64,000 bases of DNA, taken from Aggregicoccus sp. 17bor-14. GTDB lineage: Bacteria; Myxococcota; Myxococcia; Myxococcales; Myxococcaceae. Shown here piece after piece: positions 46,314-55,064 of the stretch (position 1 is the first letter of the stretch; every line of letters begins with the position of its first letter). A program made the translations under genes and the position numbers. The notes below the pieces were generated by a model, which was given only the letters and a program-made list of their open reading frames with translations, did no database searches and was not told the DNA's origin. The stretch covers positions 186,001 to 250,000 of the forward strand of contig NZ_VJZZ01000006.1 in NCBI RefSeq assembly GCF_009659535.1, given 5' to 3'.

Positions 46314-47130
46314 GGGAGCGCTCCTGGGCACTGCGGACGAGGGTGGTCACGGCGCGGCGGGGCAGCAGGCGCACGCTCTGGGCGAGCACCTTGTTCTTGA
46401 GGCCCGGGATGACCACGGGGCGCCCCGCCAGGAGCCCCGCGTAGCCCGCGCGCGCCACCGTGCGCGAGTCCATGATGGTGCGGCCCTTCACCAGCCGGCT
46501 CTCCTGCATCTGCGCGCGCGCCTGGAAGCCCGTCTTCGTGGGGCCGGGGCAGAGGCAGGTGACGCTCACCCCCGTGCCCCGGGTCTCGTTGGCGAGCGCC
46601 TCGGAGAAGCTGAGCACGTACGCCTTGGTCGCGTAGTACACCGCCATCAGCGGCCCCGGCTGGAAGGCCGCCGTGGAGGCGACGTTGAGGATGCGGCCGC
46701 GCCGCCGCTCGAGCATCCCCGGCAGCAGCGCCCGGGTGAGCGCGGTGAGCGCGAGCACGTTGAGCTGGATCATCCGCAGCTCCCCCTGCGCGTCCGCCTC
46801 GGCGAAGGGGCCGTAGCTCGCGTAGCCCGCGTTGTTCACCAGCACCTCCACCGGCCGGCCCGCCCCGGAGAGCGCCGCGAGCACGCGCTGCACCCCGGCC
46901 TCTTCGGAGAGGTCCGCCGCCACCACCTGGCAGCGCGCCCCGTGCTCGCGCGCGAGCTGCTCGGCGAGCGCCTGCAGCGCGCCCTGCGTGCGCGCCACCA
47001 GCACCAGGTCGTGCCCGTCCGCCGCGAGCAGGTGCGCGAAGTCCAGCCCGATGCCGCTCGAGGCCCCGGTGAGCAGCGCGAGCGGGCGAGCGGGAGCAGG
47101 AGGGGAGGCCGGGGAGGGGAGGGTCGTCAT
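46306..47130 (-). CDS. Short-chain dehydrogenase/reductase
   Basis: This 274-residue SDR has the cofactor motif TGASSGIG near residues 20-27, NNAG in VLVNNAGYASYG, the catalytic Ser in LNVASTAAF and the YxxxK motif in YYATKAYVLSF. The C-terminal CLCPGPTKTGF and VVIPGLKNKVLAQS pattern is common in SDRs related to YqjQ/DltE and acyl-chain metabolism. It overlaps the TetR gene by four bases (ATGA) and the ALDH gene by eight, so all three are strongly coupled. It probably oxidises an alcohol or reduces a ketone, with the product passed to the ALDH. Confidence 0.88.
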   Translation of the reverse strand: MTTLPSPASPPAPARPLALLTGASSGIGLDFAHLLAADGHDLVLVARTQGALQALAEQLAREHGARCQVVAADLSEEAGVQRVLAALSGAGRPVEVLVNNAGYASYGPFAEADAQGELRMIQLNVLALTALTRALLPGMLERRRGRILNVASTAAFQPGPLMAVYYATKAYVLSFSEALANETRGTGVSVTCLCPGPTKTGFQARAQMQESRLVKGRTIMDSRTVARAGYAGLLAGRPVVIPGLKNKVLAQSVRLLPRRAVTTLVRSAQERSHV

Positions 47131-47816
47131 GGGGTGCTCCTGGCGGGGGGCCGCGCCGCGCGCAGCTCGAGTCCCCGCAGCAGGTGGGTGAGCGCGAAGC
47201 CGAGCTCGCGCGAGAAGTCGACGCACAGGGGCGCGAGCCGCGGGTCCTCCTGCAGCAGCGCCCGCACCACTGGCGCGGGGTCCGCGAGCTGGCGCAGGCC
47301 GGACACCAGCGCGTGCACGTGCAGCAGCAGCCGCGCCCCCTCCCCGGGCTCGAGGAAGGGCAGGCGCTTCTCCAGCAGGGCCCCGGTGAGCAGCTGGCGC
47401 GCGAGCAGCCGCTCCTTGAAGGGCTGCAGCTGGGCGCGCGTCACGTTGTGCTCGAGCACCGTCTGCCACACCGGCACCAGCCGCAGGAGCGCCTCGTCCC
47501 CCTCGAGCGAGCCGGCCACCGCGCGCACCACCCGCGCCACCGTCCAGCGCCCGTCCGAGCGAGAGAGCAGCCCGTCCAGCCGCTCGAACCAGGCGCCCAG
47601 CCGCTCGTCCAGCAGCGCGAGGAACAGCGCCTCCTTCGTGGGGAAGTAGAGGAACAGCGTGCCCTTGGCGAGCCCCGCTCCTTCCGCCACCTCCGCCATG
47701 CGCAGCTCGGCGTAGGGCGTGCGGGCGAAGAGCTGGGCGGCGGCCTCCAGCAGCTGCCGCCTGCGCCCCTCCTTGTCCTCGTCCCGGCGCGCCCGCGCCA
47801 CCGCCTTGATGACCAT
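47127..47816 (-). CDS. TetR-family regulator of the SDR-ALDH operon
   Basis: This 229-residue regulator has a TetR helix-turn-helix at about residues 15-65 (RRQLLEAAAQLFARTPYAELRMAEVAEGAGLAKGTLFLYFPTKEALF) and an all-helical ligand domain. It is the first gene of a three-gene overlapping operon, the usual setting for autoregulation. Its ATG lies inside the first of three TGACC-N3-GGTCA palindromes spaced 22 bp apart. The expected ligand is an aldehyde, alcohol or acyl compound processed by the operon enzymes; this is inference. Confidence 0.88.
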   Translation of the reverse strand: MVIKAVARARRDEDKEGRRRQLLEAAAQLFARTPYAELRMAEVAEGAGLAKGTLFLYFPTKEALFLALLDERLGAWFERLDGLLSRSDGRWTVARVVRAVAGSLEGDEALLRLVPVWQTVLEHNVTRAQLQPFKERLLARQLLTGALLEKRLPFLEPGEGARLLLHVHALVSGLRQLADPAPVVRALLQEDPRLAPLCVDFSRELGFALTHLLRGLELRAARPPARSTP

Positions 47817-47866
47817 GGGTCAATGAGTAGGTGACCACGGGTCAGCTGTCAACTGACCCGGGGTCA
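47810..47866. promoter_or_regulatory. Three TGACC-N3-GGTCA operator candidates at 22-bp spacing
   Basis: Perfect 13-bp palindromes with a 3-bp spacer begin at 47810 (TGACCATGGGTCA, containing the TetR start codon), 47832 (TGACCACGGGTCA) and 47854 (TGACCCGGGGTCA). The start-to-start distance is exactly 22 bp in both cases, about two helical turns, so the sites face the same side of DNA. They cover the whole upstream edge of the TetR gene and lie 100 to 155 bp before the divergent sensor kinase. This arrangement fits cooperative binding of a TetR protein. Confidence 0.7.
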
Positions 47867-47968
47867 GACTTTGGTGCAGGGGCCCCGGGTGGGGCACACT
47901 GGGGGCCGGGACCCGGCCCGAGCGCCCCCGCGCGCGAGCACCGGGAGCCGAGGAGCCGAGCCCCCGTG

Positions 47969-49285
47969 ATGCCGTCCCTGCTGCGCAGACGTCCCGTGGT
48001 CCTGCTGGGCGTCGGCGCCGTGCTCCTGCTCCTGCTGCACGCCTGGGTGGAGCTGGTGCTCGAGCGCGAGGCGCTCGCCGCCCAGGTGCGCGCCCGCGCG
48101 AGCGTGGAGGCGGCCACCGACTTCCGCCGCGCCGTGCTGGCCAGCTACGCGGGCCTGCTCGAGTGGCACCTCGCCGTGCGCGAGGAGCGCCGCGAGCGCG
48201 AGGCACAGCTGCGCGGGCTCTTGGTGGCGCTGGAGGCGAGCGGCGCCGAGCTCGCCCCCTCGGCCGGCGCCGTGCCGGGGCTGGAGGAGCCGCGCCTGCG
48301 CCGGCTGCTCGAGGACACGGCGGCGCTCGCGCAGAGCGCGCGCCAGGAGCTGGCGCTCGGCGGCGCCGCGCTCCCGCTCGAGAGCCTGCGCGCGCGCTGG
48401 GAGGCGCTGGGCGCCCAGGCGGACGCGCGCGTCGCGGCCTGCGTCCGGGCGGGCGGCGCCCTGGACCGCCACCTCGCCAGCGTGCGGCGGCGCGACACCG
48501 CGCTCAACGCCGGCGTCCTCCTGCTCGAGGCGCTCGCCCTCTTCGCGGGCCTCAGCTGGTGGAGCCGGCGCCTGCGCCTGCAGCGGCGCGTGAACGCCGC
48601 CGAGCAGGGCCGCGCCGAGCTGCGCCAGATGGCCGCCAGCGTCGCCCACGAGGTGAACAACCAGCTGGGCGTGCTGCAGAACACCCTGGAGCTCGCGCGC
48701 CGCGGCGCCCCGGCGCGCGAGCTGCTCCCCTTCCAGCAGGAGAGCTTCGAGCAGATCCGCCGCCTCGCCGCCGACCTCGTCACCTTCTCCGGGAGCCAGG
48801 ACGGCGAGCGCAGCCGCTTCGACCTCGCCGAGCTCGCCCACGGCGTGGCGCGCGGGCTGGAGGCCGCGCCCGGCGCCGTCACCGTGCACGCCGAGGGGCC
48901 CCTCTGGCTGTGGGCGGACAAGACCGCGCTCGCGCGCGCCCTGCTGAATCTGATGAAGAACGGGGTGGAGGCGGGCGGCCCCGTGGAGCTGCGCGTGGAG
49001 CGCGCCCAGGGCGGCCTGCGCGTGCGCTGCCTCGACCGCGGCGCGGGGCTCCCCGCGGAGCACGCCGCGCGCCTGGGCTCGCCCTTCTTCAGCACCAAGG
49101 CGCGCGGCACGGGGCTCGGGCTCGCCATCATCCAGCGCGTGGCCACCGCGCACGGCGGCCGCTTCCTCCTCGCGAACCGCGAGGGCCGCGGCGCGGTGGC
49201 CGAGCTGTGGCTGCCGCCCGGCCCCGCCTTCGAGCGCGAGGAGCTCACTGGAGAGCTCCCGCGCGCGCGGGACCGGGCGCTCTAG
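47969..49285 (+). CDS. Membrane sensor histidine kinase
   Basis: This 438-residue kinase has helix 1 at about residues 10-30, a periplasmic helical region to about residue 180, helix 2 at about 182-198, and then a cytoplasmic core without HAMP or PAS. The H-box is SVAHEVNNQLG with His227, the N-box LLNLMKNGVEAG, DRGAGLP, and the G-box GTGLGLAII. The kinase is related to the HEINNPL group found elsewhere in the window. ATG at 47969 is chosen as the start directly before the first helix; the in-frame start at 47831 would run through the operator sites. No response regulator is adjacent. Confidence 0.84.
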   Translation: MPSLLRRRPVVLLGVGAVLLLLLHAWVELVLEREALAAQVRARASVEAATDFRRAVLASYAGLLEWHLAVREERREREAQLRGLLVALEASGAELAPSAGAVPGLEEPRLRRLLEDTAALAQSARQELALGGAALPLESLRARWEALGAQADARVAACVRAGGALDRHLASVRRRDTALNAGVLLLEALALFAGLSWWSRRLRLQRRVNAAEQGRAELRQMAASVAHEVNNQLGVLQNTLELARRGAPARELLPFQQESFEQIRRLAADLVTFSGSQDGERSRFDLAELAHGVARGLEAAPGAVTVHAEGPLWLWADKTALARALLNLMKNGVEAGGPVELRVERAQGGLRVRCLDRGAGLPAEHAARLGSPFFSTKARGTGLGLAIIQRVATAHGGRFLLANREGRGAVAELWLPPGPAFEREELTGELPRARDRAL

Positions 49286-49296
49286 CGGCCTTGTGC

Positions 49297-52200
49297 TCAG
49301 GCGAGCACGGCGAGCAGGTCTCCGCCCTGCACGCTGCTCTTGAGCGCCGGCAGCAGCTCCTGCACCGTGCCGGGGCGCGGGGCGCGCACCACCGTCTCCA
49401 TCTTCATCGCCTCGAGCGTGAGCAGCGGGGCGCCCGTGTCCACCTTGTCCCCGGGCTTCGCGTGCAGCGCGATGACCGTGCCCGGCATGCTCGCGCCCAC
49501 GTGGTTCGCGTTGCCGCGCTCCGCCTGGCGCCGCGACTCGCTCTTCGCCGCGCGGCTGCGGTCGCGCACCAGCACCTGGCGCCCGTGGCCGTTGAGCTCG
49601 AAGTACACCGTGCGGCACCCGTTCTCGTCCGGCTCGCCCACCGCCGAGAGGATGATGACGAGCGTCTTGCCCGGCTCGATGTCCACCCAGATCTCCTGCC
49701 CCACCTCCATCCCGTAGAAGTAGTTGGGCGTGCCCAGCAGCGAGAGGTCCTCGTACTTGCCCAGGTCCTGCAGGTACGCGTCCATCACGCGCGGGTAGAG
49801 CGCGGCGCTGAGCGCGTCGTGCAGCTCGAGCGGGCGGCCCGCCTTGAGGCTCACGTCGCGGCGCAGCTTGTTCAGGTCCAGCGGCGGCAGCCGGTCGCTC
49901 GGGCGCCCCTCGATGACCGGCAGCCCCTTGAGGATGGCCGCGCGCAGGTCCTCCGGGAAGCCGCCGGGCGGGTGGCCCAGCTGCCCCTGGAAGTAGCCCA
50001 CCACGCTGGAGGGGAAGTCCACCCGCGGCGCTTCTTCAATGAGCTTCGCCTTGGTGAGCTGCGCGCTCTCGGCGAGGTCCTTCCCGCGCACCGCGAGGTC
50101 GTTCTTGAGCAGGAAGATGGCGAAGTCGCCCACCATCTTGCTGGAGGGCGTCACCTTGGGGATGTCCCCGCACAGCTGGTTCACCAGCGCGAAGCAGTCC
50201 TTCACGTCGTTCCAGCGGTGCAGGAGCCCCATCTCCGCCACCTGCGGCCGGAGGTTCGAGTACTGGCCGCCCGGAATCTCGTGGTAGTAGACCTCGCTCG
50301 TGGTGCTCTTCAGCCCGCTCTCGAAGGGGCTGTAGTACTCGCGCACGTCCTCCCAGTAGTTGCTCAAGGGCTGCAGCTGCGCGTTGGTGAGGCCGGTGTC
50401 GCGCGGGTGGCCGCGCAGCGCGCTGACGAGCGCGTTGAGGCTGGGCTGGCTGGTGAGCCCCGCCATGCTGCTCAGGGCGCCGTCCACGATGTGCACCCCG
50501 TGCTCGATCGCCACCTGGTACGCGGCGATGCCGTTGCCGCTGGTGTCGTGCATGTGCAGGTGGATGGGCAGCTTCGTCGTCTCCTTCAGACGGTCGATGA
50601 GCAGCCCCGCGGCGCGCGGGCGCAAGAGCCCCGCCATGTCCTTGATGCACAGGAAGTGCGCACCCATGTCCTCGATGCGCTTGGCCAGGTCCGCGTAGTA
50701 GTCCAGCGTGTACTTCGTGCGCTTGGGGTTCGCGACGTCGCCCGTGTAGCAGATGGCCACCTCCGCCACCTTCCCGGTGGTGAGGATGCGGTCCACGCTC
50801 ACCTGCATGCTGTCCAGGTCGTTGAGCGAGTCGAAGACGCGGAACACGTCCACGCCCTTCTCCGCCGCGGTGTCGATGAAGGCCTCTACGACATTGACCG
50901 GGTAGCTCGTGTAGCCCACCGCGTTCGCCCCGCGCAGCAGCATCTGCAGGAGCAGGTTCGGCGCCGCCTCCTTCAGCTTCTCCAGCCGCTGCCACGGGTC
51001 CTCGTTGAGGAAGCGGTAGGCGGTGTCGAAGGTCGCCCCGCCCCAGCACTCGAGGCTGAAGAGGTCCCCGGCGAGGTGCGCCGTCGCCGGCGCCACCTCG
51101 AGGATGTCCCGCGTGCGCATGCGGGTCGCGAGCAGGGACTGGTGCGCATCGCGCATGGTGGTGTCGGTGAGCAGCACCTTCTGCTGGCGCAGCACCCAGT
51201 CCGCGAGCCCCCGGGGCCCGCGCGCTTTCAAGATCTGCCGCGTGCCCGAGGGCGGCGGCCCCGCGGGCACCACGGGCGTGCGCGGCTCGAGGAACTGCAC
51301 CGGGCTGCGGCGCTGGTCCTTCTTCACCGTGGGGTGGCCGTTCACCGTCACCTCGCCCAGGTACTGCAGCAGCTTGCTCGCGCGGTCGCGGCGGCTGGTG
51401 AGCTCGAAGAGCTCGGGCGTCTCGTCGATGAAGCGCGTGTAGGTGCGGCCCTCGAGGAAGACGGGGTGGCGCAGCACGTTCTCCAGGAAGGGCAGGTTCG
51501 TCTTCACGCCGCGGATGCGGAACTCGCGCAGCGCGCGCTGGCCCTTGAGCACCGCGCCCTCGAAGGTCGGCGCGTAGGCGATGATCTTCACCAGCATGCT
51601 GTCGTAGCTGGGGCTGATGTGCGCGCCGGTGTAGCCGTTGCTGCCGTCCAGGCGGATGCCGGGGCCGGTCGCCGCACGCCAGGCCTGCAGCACGCCCGCG
51701 TCCGGCATGAAGTTGTTCGCCGGGTCCTCGGTCGTCACCCGCAGCTGCACCGCGTAGCCGCGCGGCACGATGGCGTCCTGGCCGGGGATGCCCACCTCGG
51801 GGTCCGCGAGCCCGTGGCCCTCCGCGATGCGCAGCTGGCTCTGCACCAGGTCGATCCCCGTCACCTGCTCGGTGACGGTGTGCTCCACCTGCAGGCGCGC
51901 GTTCACCTCGATGAAGTAGAAGTCCGTGTCGGTGACGAGGAACTCCACCGTGCCGGCGCTCGAGTAGCCCGCCCCCTTGCACAGCTTCACCGCCGCGTCG
52001 CAGATGCGCCGCTTGAGCTCGGGCGCGAGCACCGGCGCCGGGGCGATCTCGATCACCTTCTGGTGGCGCCGCTGCACGCTGCAGTCGCGCTCGTGCAGGT
52101 GCACCAGCTGGCCCTGCAGGTCGCCGAGCACCTGCACCTCGATGTGGCGCACCCGCTCGAGGAACTTCTCCAGGAACACCACCTCGCTGCCGAACGCGCC

Positions 52201-52791
52201 CCGGCTCTCCGAGCGCGCCGCCGCGATCGCCTCCGCGATGTCCTTCTGCTCGCGCACCACGCGCATGCCGCGCCCGCCGCCGCCGTGCGCCGCCTTCACC
52301 AGCACCGGCCCGCCGTACTCGGTGAAGAAGCGCTGCGCCGCCGCCGTCACCTCCGCCTCGGGGCCCTCCAGGGTGATGCCCGGCACCACCGGCACACCCA
52401 CCTTCTGGGCGAGCGTCTTCGCCGCCACCTTGTCGCCCATCAGCCGCACCACGTCCGGCCTCGGGCCGATGAAGCGGATGCCCCGGCGCTCGCAGGCCTC
52501 GGCGAAGTCCGCGTTCTCCGAGAGGAAGCCGTAGCCCGGGTGGATGGCGTCCACCCCGGCGCGCTGCGCGATGTCCAGGATGTCGTCGATGCCCAGGTAG
52601 GCCGCGACCGGGCGCTTGCCGCGGCCCACGAGGTAGGCCTCGTCCGCCTTGTGCCGGTGCTCGCTCGTGCGGTCCTCGTCGCTGTAGATGGCGACGGTGC
52701 GGATGCCCAGCTCGTTGCATGCGCGGAACACGCGGATGGCGATCTCGCCCCGGTTCGCGCACATGACCTTCTGCAGTCGCTTGATTGCCAT
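49297..52791 (-). CDS. pyc: Pyruvate carboxylase
   Basis: This 1164-residue enzyme makes oxaloacetate from pyruvate, bicarbonate and ATP, replenishing the citrate cycle. Single-chain order: biotin carboxylase (about 1-460; IHPGYGFLSENADFAEACE, GGRGMRVV, ATP-grasp), carboxyltransferase (about 530-870; LLTDTTMRDAHQSL, FLCIKDMAGLL, HLHMHDTSGNG), the PYC-type linker, and the biotin carrier with EAMKMET and biotin Lys1130. This is full length for a PYC. ATG at 52789-52791 gives MAIKRLQKVMCANRGEIA, as in homologs. It lies convergent to the sensor kinase (11 bp apart). Confidence 0.95.
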   Translation of the reverse strand: MAIKRLQKVMCANRGEIAIRVFRACNELGIRTVAIYSDEDRTSEHRHKADEAYLVGRGKRPVAAYLGIDDILDIAQRAGVDAIHPGYGFLSENADFAEACERRGIRFIGPRPDVVRLMGDKVAAKTLAQKVGVPVVPGITLEGPEAEVTAAAQRFFTEYGGPVLVKAAHGGGGRGMRVVREQKDIAEAIAAARSESRGAFGSEVVFLEKFLERVRHIEVQVLGDLQGQLVHLHERDCSVQRRHQKVIEIAPAPVLAPELKRRICDAAVKLCKGAGYSSAGTVEFLVTDTDFYFIEVNARLQVEHTVTEQVTGIDLVQSQLRIAEGHGLADPEVGIPGQDAIVPRGYAVQLRVTTEDPANNFMPDAGVLQAWRAATGPGIRLDGSNGYTGAHISPSYDSMLVKIIAYAPTFEGAVLKGQRALREFRIRGVKTNLPFLENVLRHPVFLEGRTYTRFIDETPELFELTSRRDRASKLLQYLGEVTVNGHPTVKKDQRRSPVQFLEPRTPVVPAGPPPSGTRQILKARGPRGLADWVLRQQKVLLTDTTMRDAHQSLLATRMRTRDILEVAPATAHLAGDLFSLECWGGATFDTAYRFLNEDPWQRLEKLKEAAPNLLLQMLLRGANAVGYTSYPVNVVEAFIDTAAEKGVDVFRVFDSLNDLDSMQVSVDRILTTGKVAEVAICYTGDVANPKRTKYTLDYYADLAKRIEDMGAHFLCIKDMAGLLRPRAAGLLIDRLKETTKLPIHLHMHDTSGNGIAAYQVAIEHGVHIVDGALSSMAGLTSQPSLNALVSALRGHPRDTGLTNAQLQPLSNYWEDVREYYSPFESGLKSTTSEVYYHEIPGGQYSNLRPQVAEMGLLHRWNDVKDCFALVNQLCGDIPKVTPSSKMVGDFAIFLLKNDLAVRGKDLAESAQLTKAKLIEEAPRVDFPSSVVGYFQGQLGHPPGGFPEDLRAAILKGLPVIEGRPSDRLPPLDLNKLRRDVSLKAGRPLELHDALSAALYPRVMDAYLQDLGKYEDLSLLGTPNYFYGMEVGQEIWVDIEPGKTLVIILSAVGEPDENGCRTVYFELNGHGRQVLVRDRSRAAKSESRRQAERGNANHVGASMPGTVIALHAKPGDKVDTGAPLLTLEAMKMETVVRAPRPGTVQELLPALKSSVQGGDLLAVLA

Positions 52792-52909
52792 GGGGCGCAA
52801 GGATTCCCACGAAGCGGCGCAGCGGCAGCACGGCCTGCGGGCCAACCGTGCCTCAGGCGACGTTCCCGGGGCCCGCCCGCAGGCCTCCCTGCCTACAGGT
52901 CGACAAGAT

Positions 52910-52923
52910 AGTGACTAGTCACT
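52910..52923. promoter_or_regulatory. 14-bp palindrome AGTGACTAGTCACT before the TetR gene
   Basis: A perfect 14-bp palindrome is 28 bp upstream of the TetR-sterol desaturase operon and about 120 bp upstream of the divergent pyruvate carboxylase gene. The local sequence is AT-richer than its surroundings. It is a natural operator candidate for the adjacent TetR regulator. Confidence 0.5.
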
Positions 52924-52951
52924 TCTTAAGTTCTGTGCTCCACTCCCGGGC

Positions 52952-53671
52952 ATGAGCCGCACCGCCCCCCGCGCCGCCCCGCCGCCCCCCGCGCCCGAGC
53001 CGCGCCGCCGCACCCAGGCCGAGCGGCGCGAGGGCACGCGGGCAAAGCTGCTGGAGGCCACGCTCGCCTGCCTCGTGGAGGTGGGCTACGCGCGCACGAC
53101 CACCATCGGGGTCGCCGCGCGCGCCGGCTGCTCGCAGGGGGCGCTGTTCAAGCACTTCCCGGGCAAGGGGGCGCTGCTGGGCGCGGCGGTGGAGAGCCTC
53201 TTTCCGCGCCTCATCGCCGAGTACCGCACGGTGCTGCAGCGCCTGCCCACCGAGGGCGACCGCGCGGCGAGCGCGGTGGAGCTGCTGTGGGAGATCTACC
53301 AGCGCCCCGAGCTGCAGGTGGCCGTGGAGCTCTTCGTCGCGGCGCGCACCGACCCCGAGCTCGCGGACGTGCTCGCGCAGGTGAACCCGCCGCACCGCGC
53401 CCGCCTCCGCGAGGCCGCGCGCGAGCTGTTCCCCGAGGCCGCCACCCAGAACCCGGGCTTCGAGTCCCTCGTCGAGCTCACGCTCTACTCGGTGCAGGGG
53501 CTCGCGGTGGAGCGCATGAGCCAGCCCACCTCGCCCGCACACCGCCAGGTGCTGGACGTGCTCGCCGCGCTCTTGCGCAGCGCCTTCGAGCCCGCGGCGG
53601 CCGCCCGCCGCGGCCGCAACAGCAACGGCAGCAACAGCAGCCCGAGCCGCAAGAAGGAGGAAGCGCCATGA
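52952..53671 (+). CDS. TetR-family regulator upstream of the sterol desaturase-like gene
   Basis: This 239-residue regulator has an HTH at about residues 25-75 (AKLLEATLACLVEVGYARTTTIGVAARAGCSQGALFKHFPGKGALL) and a helical ligand domain with LELTLYSVQGLAVERMS-like ending. The C-terminal 25 residues are a low-complexity Arg/Asn/Ser tail. Its TGA overlaps the ATG of the next gene, and an AAGGAGG ribosome site for that gene lies inside this coding region. A 14-bp palindrome before the start suggests self-control. The regulator probably responds to a lipid-like ligand. Confidence 0.87.
   Translation: MSRTAPRAAPPPPAPEPRRRTQAERREGTRAKLLEATLACLVEVGYARTTTIGVAARAGCSQGALFKHFPGKGALLGAAVESLFPRLIAEYRTVLQRLPTEGDRAASAVELLWEIYQRPELQVAVELFVAARTDPELADVLAQVNPPHRARLREAARELFPEAATQNPGFESLVELTLYSVQGLAVERMSQPTSPAHRQVLDVLAALLRSAFEPAAAARRGRNSNGSNSSPSRKKEEAP
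53654..53660 (+). promoter_or_regulatory. Strong ribosome-binding site within the TetR gene end
   Basis: AAGGAGG lies seven bases before ATG 53668 and inside the last codons of the TetR gene. It supports translational coupling and the chosen start of the sterol desaturase-like gene. Confidence 0.6.
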
Positions 53672-54573
53672 ACGAGACCGCCCCCCACATCCCGGACCTC
53701 ATCCTCCTGGCCATCCCCGTGTTCGTGCTCTCGCTCATCGGGGAGATCGCGCTCATCGCGCACCAGCGCAAGGAGCAGCGCGACGAGGCGCGCGCGCTCG
53801 TGGGCTACGCGCTCAAGGACAGCGCCGCGAGCATCACCATGGGCCTGGGCAACGTGGCCATCAACCTGGTGTGGAAGGGGGTGGCCTTCGCCCTCTACCT
53901 CGCGCTCTACCGGATGACGCCCCTGCGCATGGGCTTCGGGTGGGCCGCCTGGGTGGCGCTCTTCTTCGCGGACGACCTCGCCTACTACGCGTTCCACCGC
54001 GTGCACCACGAGTGCCGCTTCTTCTGGGCCTCGCACGTCATCCACCACTCGAGCGAGCGCTACAACCTGTCCACCGCGGTGCGCCAGCCGTGGATGACCT
54101 GGACGAGCTGGGTGTTCTGGGCGCCGCTCGCGCTGCTGGGCTTCCACCCGGTGCTCATCGTGACGGCGCAGTCGGTGAGCCTCATCTACCAGTTCTTCAT
54201 CCACACCGAGACCGTGGGCAAGCTGGGCGCGCTCGAGTGGGTGCTCAACACCCCGAGCCACCACCGCGTGCACCACGGCAGCAACGCGCGCTACCTCGAC
54301 CGGAACTACGGCGGCGTCCTCATCGTCTGGGACCGGCTCTTCGGCAGCTTCCAGGAGGAGCTGGAGACGGACCCGCCCGTGTACGGGCTGACCAAGAACA
54401 TCCACACCTACAACCCGCTGCGCATCGCCTTCCACGAGTACGCGGCCATCGCGCGGGACGTGGCCCACGCGCGCACCTGGAGCGAGCGCGTGGGGCGCGC
54501 GCTGCGCAACCCCGCCTGGCAGCCCGCGCCGGCGCAGCTGCCGCCCCCGCCGCCGCAGGTGCACGCCAGCTAG
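53668..54573 (+). CDS. Sterol desaturase / fatty acid hydroxylase family protein
   Basis: This 301-residue membrane protein has helices at about residues 10-30, 45-75, 80-100 and 140-170. The eight-histidine di-iron set is present: FHRVHH, SHVIHHSSERYN, and HHRVHHGSNARYLDRNYGG near the C-terminal side, ending with the family motif IVWDRLFGSF. These enzymes hydroxylate or desaturate sterols, fatty acids or glyceryl ethers. Myxobacteria make sterols, ether lipids and hydroxylated sphingolipids, so several substrates are reasonable. Its start overlaps the TetR stop (ATGA), so the TetR protein likely governs its expression. Confidence 0.88.
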   Translation: MNETAPHIPDLILLAIPVFVLSLIGEIALIAHQRKEQRDEARALVGYALKDSAASITMGLGNVAINLVWKGVAFALYLALYRMTPLRMGFGWAAWVALFFADDLAYYAFHRVHHECRFFWASHVIHHSSERYNLSTAVRQPWMTWTSWVFWAPLALLGFHPVLIVTAQSVSLIYQFFIHTETVGKLGALEWVLNTPSHHRVHHGSNARYLDRNYGGVLIVWDRLFGSFQEELETDPPVYGLTKNIHTYNPLRIAFHEYAAIARDVAHARTWSERVGRALRNPAWQPAPAQLPPPPPQVHAS

Positions 54574-54635
54574 CGGCTGCGGCGCGTGCGCCCCAGCGCT
54601 GGAGACTGCGGCGCGCGCGCTCCGGCCCGCGGCCC

Positions 54636-55064
54636 TCAGCCGCCGACTTGCTTCAGCCACGCCTGCATCTGCGGCAGCGGCATGACGCCGCTCTGGCGCG
54701 CGACCTCCTGGCCGCCGCGGAAGAGGATGAAGGTGGGGATGCCGCGGATGCCGTGGGCTGCGGAGGCCTGGGGCGCCGCGTCCGTGTTCAGCTTGAGCAC
54801 CACCAGCCGGCCCGCGTGGGCCTGCCCCAGCTGCTGGAAGACGGGCGCGGCAGCGCGGCACGGCGCGCACCAGGGCGCCCAGAAGTCCACCAGCACGGGC
54901 ACCGGCGCGCCGGCCACCGCGCGGGCGAGCCCCTCGCCGTCCACCTCCTGCGGCGCGCCCGAGACGTCCAGCGCCCGCTTGCACCGCCCGCACACCGGGG
55001 CGCTCGCTCCCGGCGGCGCCACGCCCACGCGGTTGAAGGCCCCACACGCTGCACAGCGGAACAT
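54636..55064 (-). CDS. trxC: Thioredoxin-2-like protein with zinc ribbon
   Basis: This 142-residue protein has two Cys pairs at its N-terminus (FRCAACGAFN and VCGRCKRAL), the zinc ribbon typical of thioredoxin 2 (TrxC), and then a thioredoxin domain with VLVDFWAPWCAPCRAAAP. The active site is WCAPC rather than WCGPC, which changes the redox potential in other thioredoxins. The fold ending is IRGIPTFILFRGGQEV with cis-Pro. The protein is cytoplasmic and may serve oxidative stress or disulfide reduction. It is in a monocistronic position, convergent to the sterol desaturase-like gene. Confidence 0.83.
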   Translation of the reverse strand: MFRCAACGAFNRVGVAPPGASAPVCGRCKRALDVSGAPQEVDGEGLARAVAGAPVPVLVDFWAPWCAPCRAAAPVFQQLGQAHAGRLVVLKLNTDAAPQASAAHGIRGIPTFILFRGGQEVARQSGVMPLPQMQAWLKQVGG

